NCBI RefSeq assembly: GCF_002277895.1
Contig: NZ_CP022998.1
Span: 3,081,501 to 3,145,500, forward strand
Length of the DNA: 64,000 bases
Direction of reading: 5' to 3'
Origin: Rhizobium sp. 11515TR
Lineage (GTDB): Bacteria > Pseudomonadota > Alphaproteobacteria > Rhizobiales > Rhizobiaceae
Positions within the stretch are counted from its first letter, which is position 1. Each line of letters begins with the position of its first letter. A program made the translations under genes and the position numbers. Below, in pieces: positions 41,027-48,831 of this stretch. Under the pieces are notes generated by a model. The model had not been told where the DNA came from and did not search any database. It saw only the letters and a program-made list of their open reading frames with translations.

Positions 41027-42112
41027 TTGCCCGTGCGCGATCGCGAGACAGCGCATGCGAGCGATCTCCGTGAGATCGAAATCATAGCAACGAATTTCAA
41101 ACGCCGGCTTTCCGGCGTTACGTCTACGATCGTGCAGCTCATCCCCAAGCAGGTCGAGCTCGGCTATCACATCGCCACACTCGGACCTGGCCTGCCGGAA
41201 GATCTGCCGAAACTCGGTTGGCTGCGGCTCCCCGGCCTCTGGGTGAAGCCGCGCCGCTATCGCATGCGCGTCTGGCATGCCCGCCGTAACAACGAAATGC
41301 TTGTGGGTTTGCTCCTGCGCTCCGCTCTGCGCATGCGCCTGAAGCTTGTCTTCACCTCGGCAGCCCAGCGCCGCCACACTGGCTACACGCGCTGGCTGAT
41401 CCGCCGCATGGATGCCGTGATCGCCACCAGCACCCGCTCGGGTAGCTTTCTCGAAGTGTCGCACACCGTCATCCAGCACGGCGTCGACCTCAACAGCTTC
41501 CATCCGCCGGAAAAACCTGACGACCGCATGGCCGCAACCGGCCTGCCCGGCACCTATCTGATCGGCTGCTTCGGCCGCGTCCGCCATCAGAAGGGCACGG
41601 ATCTCTTCGTCAAGGCGATGATCGAACTGTTGCCGCGCTATCCGGACTGGACCGCCGTCGTCTGCGGCCGTGTGACAGCTGAACATCGCGGTTTTGGCGA
41701 GCAGTTGCAAAAGATGGTGGCCGACGCAGGTCTCACCGATCGCATCCGCTTCATGGGCGAAGTCGACGATATCAAGCCCTGGTATCGCCGCGCCACCCTC
41801 TATGTCGCCCCTTCCCGCAACGAGGGTTTTGGCCTAACACCCTTGGAAGCCATGGCCTCGCGCACCGCGGTCGTCGCTTCGGATGCCGGCGCCTATGCCG
41901 AAATGATCGTGCCGGGCGAAACCGGGGCCGTGGTGCCGGCAGGCGACGGCGAGGCTCTCACCAGAGCGATCGCATTCTATCTTGCCAATCCAGAGGAAAC
42001 ACTTCGCCAGGGCGAAAATGCCGTGCGCCACGTGCGCAGCGAATTCGCTTTGGAAAAGGAAGCAACCGCCATCGGCGAGGTCTACAAGCGGCTGCTCGGC
42101 GCCAATAGCTAG
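41027..42112 (+). CDS. lpcC: LPS core glycosyltransferase, LpcC/LpsB type (GT4)
   Basis: A 361-residue GT4 glycosyltransferase. It begins DVEI-like (IEIIATNFKRRLSGVTSTIVQLIP at about 15-38), matching what I recall of R. leguminosarum LpcC and S. meliloti LpsB, mannosyltransferases of the LPS inner core. The C-terminal half has the EX7E motif in APSRNEGFGLTPLEAMASR. The start is TTG at 41027, directly after the greA stop; a GTG at 41033 is the alternative. Placement after greA is as in S. meliloti. Confidence 0.85.
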   Translation: MPVRDRETAHASDLREIEIIATNFKRRLSGVTSTIVQLIPKQVELGYHIATLGPGLPEDLPKLGWLRLPGLWVKPRRYRMRVWHARRNNEMLVGLLLRSALRMRLKLVFTSAAQRRHTGYTRWLIRRMDAVIATSTRSGSFLEVSHTVIQHGVDLNSFHPPEKPDDRMAATGLPGTYLIGCFGRVRHQKGTDLFVKAMIELLPRYPDWTAVVCGRVTAEHRGFGEQLQKMVADAGLTDRIRFMGEVDDIKPWYRRATLYVAPSRNEGFGLTPLEAMASRTAVVASDAGAYAEMIVPGETGAVVPAGDGEALTRAIAFYLANPEETLRQGENAVRHVRSEFALEKEATAIGEVYKRLLGANS

Positions 42113-42121
42113 GCGGATCGA

Positions 42122-43045
42122 TCAGCGACCGAGATCGATACGGTTGCGCTCGATGAAATCGATCATCGAGCGATCCTCCACCATGTCTTCCTCGATGCTT
42201 TTGACGATGGACAGTACCTTGTCCCGATATTTCGTCGCACTGCTGTCATAAGTCCATCCCCGCGCCAGCTTCTCCATCAGCTCTTGCTGGGATTTCGTAT
42301 AATAGTGGTTCAGCTGCAGAAAACGGTTCGAATAGAATTCCGGGGACTTCCGCGCACGCCGGGTAAACCGCTTGCCGGCGTCATTGGCCGTCAGATCGCC
42401 ATAAGCCCGCGTCTGGAACTGGTGCACACTGACTTCGGTTACTTCACAGGGATCAACGATGCATTTGAAGTTACTGACGTTTTCCTTCGATGTCATCGGA
42501 TCGGCGCCACGCATCGTATAGTTCAGCGTCAACGGCCCATCGGGCGGCGTCTCATGGCCGCTGGTCGCAAACATATGCCAGGGCAGCGACACATTCGGAA
42601 AATCGCCGACGACCTCCAGCGCCTGCTCAACCGTCGCGGCCTCCTTCGGCAGGAGGAATTCGTCGACATCGATAAACGCCATCCAACGGTAATCGCCACC
42701 GAAATTCAGGATGGCATGCGCGAAGGTGATGACCTGACCGTTCAGTACCGCCGATGTGGCCGTATCGCGCATGCGCCCAGCCCAGGGAATAATCGTCAGC
42801 GCGTCTTCGGAGAGCAGGCTTCGAAGAAACGAGCAGGTCTCGTCCGTCGAACCATTGTCATAAATATAGAAGTGGCGAATGCCGACCGCCTGGTGGAAAC
42901 GCACCCATTCCTCGATGTAACGGGCTTCGTTCTTCACGCAGGCGGCAATGGCGATGCCCTGGCGCCCTGCCCTAGGCTCAGGCGGATCGATGGACAGCTT
43001 CTTGGCGTCGGACGCCTTGGGTTTCAACCAGCGCATAAGCTTCAT
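42122..43045 (-). CDS. Glycosyltransferase family 92 / family 2-like protein (LPS locus)
   Basis: A 307-residue putative glycosyltransferase. The sugar-nucleotide-binding start is IAIAACVKNEARYIEEWVRFH with DNGSTDET at about 63-70, and the metal-binding FIDVDEFLLP is near 125-134; this pattern fits the GT92 (DUF23) family. It is the last gene of a leftward set (lrp, a 302-residue gene, this one), which corresponds in position to lrp-lpsC-lpsD/E of S. meliloti, so a role in LPS core assembly is likely. It converges with lpcC. Confidence 0.83.
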   Translation of the reverse strand: MKLMRWLKPKASDAKKLSIDPPEPRAGRQGIAIAACVKNEARYIEEWVRFHQAVGIRHFYIYDNGSTDETCSFLRSLLSEDALTIIPWAGRMRDTATSAVLNGQVITFAHAILNFGGDYRWMAFIDVDEFLLPKEAATVEQALEVVGDFPNVSLPWHMFATSGHETPPDGPLTLNYTMRGADPMTSKENVSNFKCIVDPCEVTEVSVHQFQTRAYGDLTANDAGKRFTRRARKSPEFYSNRFLQLNHYYTKSQQELMEKLARGWTYDSSATKYRDKVLSIVKSIEEDMVEDRSMIDFIERNRIDLGR

Positions 43046-43091
43046 TCCATCGACCCTAATTACACAGCAGCTTCGCCGGCTCCGGCGAAGA

Positions 43092-44000
43092 TCACGCCCG
43101 CGGCTTCAATGCAAACCTGTCGTCGTAACCAAAATCATATTTGAGCAACGCCGAAATGCGGGAATAGTTGACGAAAGAGACACCGCGCTCGGCTGCGATC
43201 TGCCGCGCAAGCACCAGATGCTCGATGATACGACTCTCTGCCCGCGCAATGCCGGAGAACGCCATGTCGCCGGGAGTCTCATAAAAGCGCGGCTCGCCAG
43301 CATTGGATATGTCGATTCCCAGGAAGCCGACCTGCTGCTGTGCGCAGTAAAGGGCAAATTGCAGGGCCGATACCGCAACGGATCCGCCCAGAAACACCCC
43401 GCGGTCCGGCGAAAGCGAAAAACCTGCCGACCCCTCGGTATTCAATCGCACATATTGCAGTTTCCTGAGGTCGTCGACCGAGCGGCGGCGCGCACCATAG
43501 GGCTTGCGGATATCGTCGATCAGGATGATGGTCTTGTCCGCCAGCCAGCTTTTGTCGATCTCGCACAGCGCACGCAGCACCGCCACGGAAAACAGACAAA
43601 GCGAGCCGGGAGCCACTTTCTCGCGCAGCATGTTGAGATGCCGCCAGACGAAACGCTCATCTTCGACAGCAATTGCCAATGGCTCGGCGATCCGGTCGCC
43701 TGACAGGCCGATGGCACCGTTCAGAAGAATGGCACTGCGGAATTCGAGGCCGCTCAGATCGCAATCGCGAATCGATGGACCCGAACCGACGATGTAGACC
43801 GCTTCGCCGCAGCGTTCGCGCAGACGGTCCATACCGGCAAGGCTCGCGACCTTGATGCCGCGGTAAAGTACCTCGCTGACATTCTGGCTGCGGACGATGC
43901 TGAGCCCCGGAAACCAGTCCTGCACATGAGCCCGCGAGCCGCCCAGGAAAAGGCGCACGCCAGACTTGATCAGCGACCGATGCCAGGGGCGATCCGCCAT
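43092..44000 (-). CDS. Putative LPS core biosynthesis protein, MptE-like Rossmann fold
   Basis: A 302-residue protein. The segment EAVYIVGSGPSIRDCDLSGL (about 66-85) and the following ILLNGAIGLS are similar to Rossmann-type MptE/WaaZ-like proteins, some of which act in LPS core or glycan assembly. Other visible parts are GGSVAVSALQFALYCAQQQVGFLGIDISNAG near 200-230. It starts four bases after the lrp stop, so the two are probably one transcript. Function is inferred from position and is uncertain. Confidence 0.7.
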   Translation of the reverse strand: MADRPWHRSLIKSGVRLFLGGSRAHVQDWFPGLSIVRSQNVSEVLYRGIKVASLAGMDRLRERCGEAVYIVGSGPSIRDCDLSGLEFRSAILLNGAIGLSGDRIAEPLAIAVEDERFVWRHLNMLREKVAPGSLCLFSVAVLRALCEIDKSWLADKTIILIDDIRKPYGARRRSVDDLRKLQYVRLNTEGSAGFSLSPDRGVFLGGSVAVSALQFALYCAQQQVGFLGIDISNAGEPRFYETPGDMAFSGIARAESRIIEHLVLARQIAAERGVSFVNYSRISALLKYDFGYDDRFALKPRA

Positions 44001-44004
44001 TCGC

Positions 44005-44472
44005 CTAGAGCTCCACTAGGCCGAGCTTCTTGACTTGCCGGATGGTCAGCATGGTGCGCACGGTGTCGACATGCTCATTCGCCGTCAGAACCTCGATGAC
44101 GAAATCCTGGAAGCGAGTGAGATTTTCCGCAACGCAGTGCAGCAGGAAATCACTGTCGCCGGACACCATCCATGCCTGCCGAACCAGAGGCCATGCTGAA
44201 GTTGCGCTGGCAAAAGCCTTGAGGTTCGCTTCCGACTGATGCTTGAGGCCAACCATACAGAATGCCACAAGATCAAAGCCCAGTTTTGGGCTGTTCAACA
44301 TGGCGTGATAGCCTTCGATAACCCCGGCCTCTTCCAGCTTGCGCACGCGGCGCAAGCATGGCGGTGCCGAAATGCCGACCCTGTCTGCGAGCTCGACGTT
44401 GGTCATGCGTCCATCTCGCTGGAGTTCCCGCAGAATCTTGATATCGATGGCATCGAGCTCAGCGCGAAGCAC
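44005..44472 (-). CDS. lrp: Lrp/AsnC family transcriptional regulator
   Basis: A 155-residue regulator. The start is set at GTG 44472 (encoding MLRAELDAIDIKIL) with AGG eight bases upstream; longer frames run to 44622 without a site. The N-terminal AsnC-type helix-turn-helix contains GRMTNVELADRVGISAPPCLRRVRKLEEAG, and the C-terminal RAM effector domain includes LVAFCMVGLKHQ. In S. meliloti this position is occupied by lrp3, head of the lrp3-lpsCDE operon that LsrB activates. Confidence 0.92.
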   Translation of the reverse strand: MLRAELDAIDIKILRELQRDGRMTNVELADRVGISAPPCLRRVRKLEEAGVIEGYHAMLNSPKLGFDLVAFCMVGLKHQSEANLKAFASATSAWPLVRQAWMVSGDSDFLLHCVAENLTRFQDFVIEVLTANEHVDTVRTMLTIRQVKKLGLVEL

Positions 44473-44708
44473 TTTCTTGCCTTTCTTTAATTCCCCCTCG
44501 CCAGCTTCTATATAAGGCAGGAAAATACGCAAGAAAGTTTCTCTCGCGTAGTTGATTCTTACACAAAGCAGATTTGCTCTGTGTGTAATGCAAGGCTGCC
44601 CTTGAATAAATGCATAAGGCAATCATAAATGAAGCGCGGATCGCGAAATCGCCGGGATTGCGCGCTTGAAGCCGCGGTTTCGCAATCGCCGAATTGAAAG
44701 GACTGACT

Positions 44709-45683
44709 ATGCCTGCCCGCCACACGAAGGTGCTCATCATCGGTTCCGGCCCCGCCGGTTACACCGCCGCGGTTTATGCCGCGCGCGCGATGCTGCAGCC
44801 CGTTCTGATCGCCGGTCTCGAACAGGGCGGCCAGCTGATGATTACGACTGATGTCGAGAATTATCCGGGCTTTGCCGACCCGATCCAGGGACCATGGCTG
44901 ATGGAGCAGATGCTGCAGCAAGCCCAGCATGTCGGTGCCGAGATCGTCAACGACCTCGTGACCGAAGTCGATACCAGCAAGCGTCCTTTCGTTGCCCATA
45001 CCGATAGCGGCCAGGTCTGGACCGCCGACACGCTCATCATTGCCACCGGCGCCAAGGCGAAATGGCTTGGCATCGAGAGCGAACAGCATTTTCAGGGCTT
45101 CGGCGTTTCGGCCTGCGCCACCTGTGACGGCTTCTTCTATCGCAACAAGGACGTAATCGTGGTCGGCGGCGGCAACAGCGCCGTCGAGGAGGCGCTCTAT
45201 CTCTCCAATATCGCCAAATCGGTAACCGTGGTGCATCGCCGCGATACTTTCCGCTCGGAAAAGATCCTGCAGGAGCGCCTGTTCGCCAAGGCAAACGTCA
45301 AGATCCTTTGGAATACTGAGGTTGCCGAAATCACCGGCACGCCTGCCAAGCCGCCGATGCCGCCATCGGTCACGGGCGCACGCCTGCGCGATGCGCGTAC
45401 CGGCGCCATCACTGAAATGCCGATCGACGGTGTCTTCGTTGCCATCGGCCATGCGCCGGCGACCGAGCTCTTCAAGGGCAAATTGAAACTCAAGGACAAT
45501 GGCTATCTCTGGACCGCCCCCGATTCGACCGCGACCAGCGTCGAAGGCATCTATGCCGCGGGTGACGTGACCGACGATACGTTCCGCCAGGCAATCACGG
45601 CAGCAGGAATGGGCTGCATGGCCGCGCTTGAGGCGGAACGCTATTTGACCGGGCACATGCCCGTCGCCGTGGCTGCGGAGTGA
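44709..45683 (+). CDS. trxB: Thioredoxin-disulfide reductase
   Basis: A 324-residue FAD/NADPH enzyme that reduces thioredoxin. FAD-binding GSGPAG is at 12-17 and the redox-active CATC is at 136-139. NADPH-binding GGGNSAVEEAL follows, and the C-terminal FAD motif YAAGDVTDDTFRQAITAAGMGC completes the fold. The start at 44709 has AAAGGA upstream. It is divergent from lrp, and its stop overlaps the first possible start of lsrB. Confidence 0.97.
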   Translation: MPARHTKVLIIGSGPAGYTAAVYAARAMLQPVLIAGLEQGGQLMITTDVENYPGFADPIQGPWLMEQMLQQAQHVGAEIVNDLVTEVDTSKRPFVAHTDSGQVWTADTLIIATGAKAKWLGIESEQHFQGFGVSACATCDGFFYRNKDVIVVGGGNSAVEEALYLSNIAKSVTVVHRRDTFRSEKILQERLFAKANVKILWNTEVAEITGTPAKPPMPPSVTGARLRDARTGAITEMPIDGVFVAIGHAPATELFKGKLKLKDNGYLWTAPDSTATSVEGIYAAGDVTDDTFRQAITAAGMGCMAALEAERYLTGHMPVAVAAE

Positions 45684-45706
45684 TGCAGCCGATGAGGGGA
45701 AACGGC

Positions 45707-46603
45707 ATGCCATTGGATTGGGATAAGCTGCGTATCTTTCACGCGGCTGCCGAAGCGGGCTCGTTCACGCATGCGGCCGACAAGTTGCACTTGTCTCAAT
45801 CCGCCATTAGCCGACAGGTCAGTGCTCTCGAGCAGGACGTTGGCATCAAGCTTTTCCACCGCCACGCGCGCGGCCTCATCCTGACCGAACAGGGCGAGCT
45901 GCTCTATCGCACGGCCCATGACGTTCTGCTGAAGCTCGAAACGGTCAAGATGCAATTGACCGAGACGACCGACAAGCCGAGCGGCAAGCTGCGCGTGACG
46001 ACCACAGTCGGTCTCGGCCAGGGCTGGCTCACCGACAAGATCCAGGAGTTCCTGCAGCTCTATCCGGACATGCAGATCCAGTTGATCCTCGACAATGAGG
46101 AACTGGACGTGAACATGCGCCATGCGGACTGCGCCATTCGTCTGCGCCAGCCGCAGCAATCGGATCTGATCCAGCGCAAGCTGTTCACCGTGCACATGCA
46201 CGTCTATGCCGCCCCCTCCTACATCAACCGCTACGGCGAGCCGCAGTCGGTGGAGGATCTGGACGAACATCGCATCATCAGCTTCGGCGAACCTGCGCCG
46301 AACTATCTGCTCGACGTCAACTGGCTGGAGATCGCCGGCCGGTCTTCGGATAACAAGCGCGTGCCGCACCTGCAGATCAACAGCCAGACGTCGATCAAGC
46401 GCGCCTGCCTGCTTGGTATTGGCATCGCGGTATTGCCTGACTATATCGTTGGCCGCGATCCTGGCCTCATTCAGCTTGCCATCAATGCCGACGTGCCGTC
46501 CTTCGACACCTATTTCTGCTATCCCGATGAGATGAAGAACGCGGCCAAGCTCAAGGTTTTTCGTGATTTTATTGTAGCGAAGGCTCGTAACTGGAATTTC
46601 TGA
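45707..46603 (+). CDS. lsrB: LysR family regulator LsrB (VtlR)
   Basis: A 298-residue LysR-type regulator. The start at 45707 has GAGGGGA six bases upstream. The helix-turn-helix (about 2-60) reads MPLDWDKLRIFHAAAEAGSFTHAA then HLSQSAISRQVSALEQ. The effector domain has three cysteines, 142, 234 and 271; LsrB of S. meliloti senses oxidants through cysteines. The position after trxB and before the AbcR genes matches LsrB/VtlR in S. meliloti, Agrobacterium and Brucella, where it controls LPS, symbiosis or virulence genes and AbcR sRNAs. Confidence 0.92.
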   Translation: MPLDWDKLRIFHAAAEAGSFTHAADKLHLSQSAISRQVSALEQDVGIKLFHRHARGLILTEQGELLYRTAHDVLLKLETVKMQLTETTDKPSGKLRVTTTVGLGQGWLTDKIQEFLQLYPDMQIQLILDNEELDVNMRHADCAIRLRQPQQSDLIQRKLFTVHMHVYAAPSYINRYGEPQSVEDLDEHRIISFGEPAPNYLLDVNWLEIAGRSSDNKRVPHLQINSQTSIKRACLLGIGIAVLPDYIVGRDPGLIQLAINADVPSFDTYFCYPDEMKNAAKLKVFRDFIVAKARNWNF

Positions 46604-46645
46604 CGAAGGTAAGTCACTGATAACGAACTCTTTTTATCGCTAGTA

Positions 46646-46676
46646 TATCAGCCACGCATATGATGCATAGCTGATA
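46646..46676. promoter_or_regulatory. Long inverted repeat over the first AbcR control region
   Basis: TATCAGC and GCTGATA flank 17 bases that themselves contain GCATAT and ATGCATA. It overlaps the upstream LysR box of AbcR1, so this region likely holds several overlapping regulator half-sites. It may also include the lsrB terminator. Confidence 0.5.
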
Positions 46677-46679
46677 TGC
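46665..46679 (+). promoter_or_regulatory. LysR-type box of AbcR1
   Basis: GCATA-N5-TATGC is a perfect 15-bp palindrome centred 54 bases before the predicted AbcR1 start. The same box, with one change, lies at the same distance from AbcR2. The symmetric half-sites fit a LysR protein such as the adjacent LsrB. Confidence 0.7.
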
Positions 46680-46690
46680 ACAAATGAGAG

Positions 46691-46719
46691 TTGAAGCCTG
46701 CCCATTTAACTACCATATC
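46691..46719 (+). promoter_or_regulatory. Promoter of AbcR1
   Basis: A -35 element TTGAAG (46691-46696) and a -10 CATATC (46714-46719) are separated by 17 bases. Transcription would begin at the A at 46726, seven bases past the -10, exactly as in the second copy. Confidence 0.7.
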
Positions 46720-46725
46720 GCACAT

Positions 46726-46841
46726 AGCTGATGCACACGGTGGCTTTTCCTCCCAGTTCCACCGCATTGGCTGTTCCCCTCTGGAGGTTTTTGACCTTCA
46801 TACCTATAGGGCCCTGGTTCACTCCGGAGGCCCTTTTTTTT
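46726..46841 (+). ncRNA. abcR1: AbcR-type small regulatory RNA, first copy
   Basis: A predicted 116-nt sRNA. It contains the CU-rich stretches CTTTTCCTCCCAG and GTTCCCCTCTGG, which could pair with ribosome-binding sites of ABC transporter mRNAs, and ends in an AGGGCC/GGCCCT terminator stem with eight T's. Its first 66 bases are identical to the second copy at 46929. Two tandem AbcR genes next to lsrB/vtlR are the known arrangement in Agrobacterium and S. meliloti, where AbcR1 and AbcR2 act with Hfq on nutrient-uptake mRNAs. Confidence 0.88.
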
Positions 46842-46867
46842 GCCCTTTTGCCGCCGACGTAGTAAAC

Positions 46868-46882
46868 GCATAACTGCCATGC
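46868..46882 (+). promoter_or_regulatory. LysR-type box of AbcR2
   Basis: GCATA-N5-CATGC lies 54 bases before the predicted AbcR2 start, the same offset as in the first copy. Bases past the box (ACAAA) are also shared. One half-site differs by one base, which could make binding weaker than at the first copy. Confidence 0.65.
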
Positions 46883-46893
46883 ACAAAAAAGCA

Positions 46894-46922
46894 TTGCGCA
46901 CTGCACAAATTAGCATCATAAC
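46894..46922 (+). promoter_or_regulatory. Promoter of AbcR2
   Basis: A -35 TTGCGC (46894-46899), a 17-base spacer and a -10 CATAAC (46917-46922) give a start at 46929. The element spacing equals that of the AbcR1 promoter, but the -35 is less like the consensus. Confidence 0.65.
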
Positions 46923-46928
46923 GCACTC

Positions 46929-47045
46929 AGCTGATGCACACGGTGGCTTTTCCTCCCAGTTCCACCGCATTGGCTGTTCCCCTCTGGAGGTTTTGACCTT
47001 CACACCTATAAGGGCCCTGGTTCATACCGGTGGCCCTCTTTTTTT
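46929..47045 (+). ncRNA. abcR2: AbcR-type small regulatory RNA, second copy
   Basis: A predicted 117-nt sRNA with its own promoter, separated from the first copy by 87 bases. The 5' 66 bases are the same as AbcR1. Differences are confined to the 3' part: one T fewer after GGAGG, a few substitutions, and a terminator stem AGGGCC/GGCCCT with changes in the loop. The conserved CU-rich target-binding regions suggest both copies share targets and may be partly redundant. Downstream is the ArsR gene. Confidence 0.85.
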
Positions 47046-47110
47046 GCCCAATTTCTAAGCACGCACGTCGGCAGCCTTGCTGAAAATAATATTCAGCGTC
47101 GCTCTTGATA

Positions 47111-47150
47111 TATCGAAAATCGTCGATACATAAATCGCAATTATTCGATA
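47111..47150. promoter_or_regulatory. Operator candidate of the ArsR gene
   Basis: TATCGA-N6-TCGATA is an 18-bp inverted repeat at 47111-47128, and a third TCGATA half lies 22 bases after the second. The site lies 18-57 bases before the ArsR start, where a repressor would block its own promoter. Confidence 0.55.
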
Positions 47151-47167
47151 TTCATATGGTGAACGCC

Positions 47168-47461
47168 ATGGACAAGAACGAGATATTGAAGGCTCTGGCC
47201 CATCCGGCCCGGCTCGAAATCCTCAATCACCTCAAAGATCCGCACACCCATTTCCCGACCCAGGAACACCCATTGGAGCTTGGCGTCTGCGCTAGCCAGT
47301 TCGAGCGCTGCGGCCTGTCGCAATCGACCGTCTCGGCACATCTCGGCACGCTGCATCGCGCCGGCTTGGTGACGACGCGACGCCTTGGCCAGTGGATTTT
47401 CTACAAGCGGAACGAGGAAACGATCGCCGAATTCCTAGCGGCCATGCAGAAGGAACTCTGA
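47168..47461 (+). CDS. ArsR family transcriptional regulator
   Basis: A 97-residue winged-helix repressor. The start at 47168 (MDKNEILKALAHPARLEIL) has only a weak site (GGTGA) upstream; longer frames run back to 47105. The recognition part is CGLSQSTVSAHLGTLHRAGLV. Two cysteines, 41 and 48, sit at the base of the recognition region and may sense thiol-reactive compounds. It lies 149 bases before an Old Yellow Enzyme gene, a common regulator-enzyme pairing. Confidence 0.9.
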   Translation: MDKNEILKALAHPARLEILNHLKDPHTHFPTQEHPLELGVCASQFERCGLSQSTVSAHLGTLHRAGLVTTRRLGQWIFYKRNEETIAEFLAAMQKEL

Positions 47462-47463
47462 AA

Positions 47464-47541
47464 ATGTCTGCTGCGCTCCCTGTATTTGCGCCCATGTCCC
47501 CAGTCACCGGCGTAATCTTCCCCAAGAAGCTGCTGCCTTAA
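47464..47541 (+). CDS. Possible 25-codon leader peptide between ArsR and the ene-reductase
   Basis: ATG three bases after the ArsR stop opens a 25-codon frame, MSAALPVFAPMSPVTGVIF..., ending TAA at 47541. There is no strong ribosome-binding site of its own, though translation could continue from arsR. It could be a remnant or chance; no family is recognised. Confidence 0.2.
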   Translation: MSAALPVFAPMSPVTGVIFPKKLLP

Positions 47542-47610
47542 CCACCATAGTTCTTCGGACCTGGCGATCGCCTCGTCCTGATTTCCCGCCCCCAATAGAA
47601 AGGACGATCC

Positions 47611-48723
47611 ATGACCAAATTATTCGAACCGACGAAGCTGGGTGATATTTTCATCGCCAACCGCATCATCATGGCACCGCTGACGCGCAATCGCTCGCCG
47701 AATGCAGTGCCGAATGAACTGAACGTCAAATACTACGCCCAGCGCGCCACTGCTGGCCTGATCATCACCGAAGCAACGGCGATTACCCATCAGGGTCAGG
47801 GCTACGCCAACGTTCCCGGCCTCTACAGCAAGGAAGCGCTCGATGGCTGGAAGAAGGTGACGGATGCCGTGCACGCCAATGGCGGCAAGATCGTCGTGCA
47901 GATGTGGCATGTCGGCCGCATCTCCCATACGACCCTGCAGCCGAATGGTGGCAAGCCGGTTTCGTCGACCTCCAAGCGCGCTGAGAATTCGAAGACTTAT
48001 CTGGTCAACAGCGACGGCACCGGCGGCTTTGCCGATGTTTCCGAACCGCGTGCGCTCGAAACCTCAGAAATCCCGGGCATCATCGAAGATTACCGCAAGG
48101 CGGCCCGCGCCGCGATCGATGCCGGCTTTGACGGTGTCGAGATCCATGGCGCCAACGGCTACCTGATCGACCAGTTCCTGCGCGGCAATGTCAACGACCG
48201 TACCGACCAGTATGGCGGCGCAATCGAGAACCGTGCCCGCTTCCTGTTCGAAGTGGTCGATGCCGTCACCAAGGAAGTCGGTGCAGGCCGCACCGCGATC
48301 CGCATCTCACCTGTCACGTCTTCCGGCGATGCCAGCGATCCGGCCCCGCAGCAGCTCTTCACCTACGTTGTCGAAGGACTGGCAAGGTACGGCCTCGCCT
48401 ATATCCACGTCATCGAGGGCCAGACCGGCGGCAAGCGCGACTCCCTGCCCTTCGATTATGATGCCCTGCATGCAGCCTACAAGGCCGCAGGCGGCAAGGC
48501 CGGCTGGATGGTCAACAATGCTTATACCCGCGAGATGGCGATCGAAGCCGTCGACAGCGGCAAGGCCGATGTCGTTGCCTTCGGCAAGCCGTTCATTTCG
48601 AATCCGGATCTTGTCCGCCGTCTGAAGGAAAACGCACCGCTCGCCCAATGGGACCAGGCAACGCTCTACGGCGGCGGCGCCAAGGGCTACGACGACTATC
48701 CGACCCTGGACGAAGTGGCCTGA
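47611..48723 (+). CDS. Old Yellow Enzyme family ene-reductase (NemA-like)
   Basis: A 370-residue FMN-dependent alkene reductase that reduces activated C=C bonds such as N-ethylmaleimide or nitro compounds. It starts MTKLFEPTKLGDIFIANRI. FMN-binding segments include MAPLTRNRSP (21-30). The substrate-binding pair His179 and Asn182 is in EIHGANGYLIDQFL, with NDRTDQYGG after it. AAAGGACG lies eight bases ahead of the ATG. Together with the upstream ArsR it likely forms a response to electrophiles. Confidence 0.95.
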   Translation: MTKLFEPTKLGDIFIANRIIMAPLTRNRSPNAVPNELNVKYYAQRATAGLIITEATAITHQGQGYANVPGLYSKEALDGWKKVTDAVHANGGKIVVQMWHVGRISHTTLQPNGGKPVSSTSKRAENSKTYLVNSDGTGGFADVSEPRALETSEIPGIIEDYRKAARAAIDAGFDGVEIHGANGYLIDQFLRGNVNDRTDQYGGAIENRARFLFEVVDAVTKEVGAGRTAIRISPVTSSGDASDPAPQQLFTYVVEGLARYGLAYIHVIEGQTGGKRDSLPFDYDALHAAYKAAGGKAGWMVNNAYTREMAIEAVDSGKADVVAFGKPFISNPDLVRRLKENAPLAQWDQATLYGGGAKGYDDYPTLDEVA

Positions 48724-48831
48724 TCAGGGCTTCCCAGCCAGATTGGGCTTTCGACAAAGAGCCTCGCAACCTATGTTGCGGGGCTCTCCATATCGGCTTC
48801 TGAAGCGGGTGAAATGAGCCATTCACGCAGT

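Noticed and set aside
46691-47058. Short reading frames across the AbcR region (both strands)
   Set aside because: They repeat the same peptide twice because the DNA is duplicated, and no ribosome-binding site precedes them; promoter and terminator signals fit sRNAs better.
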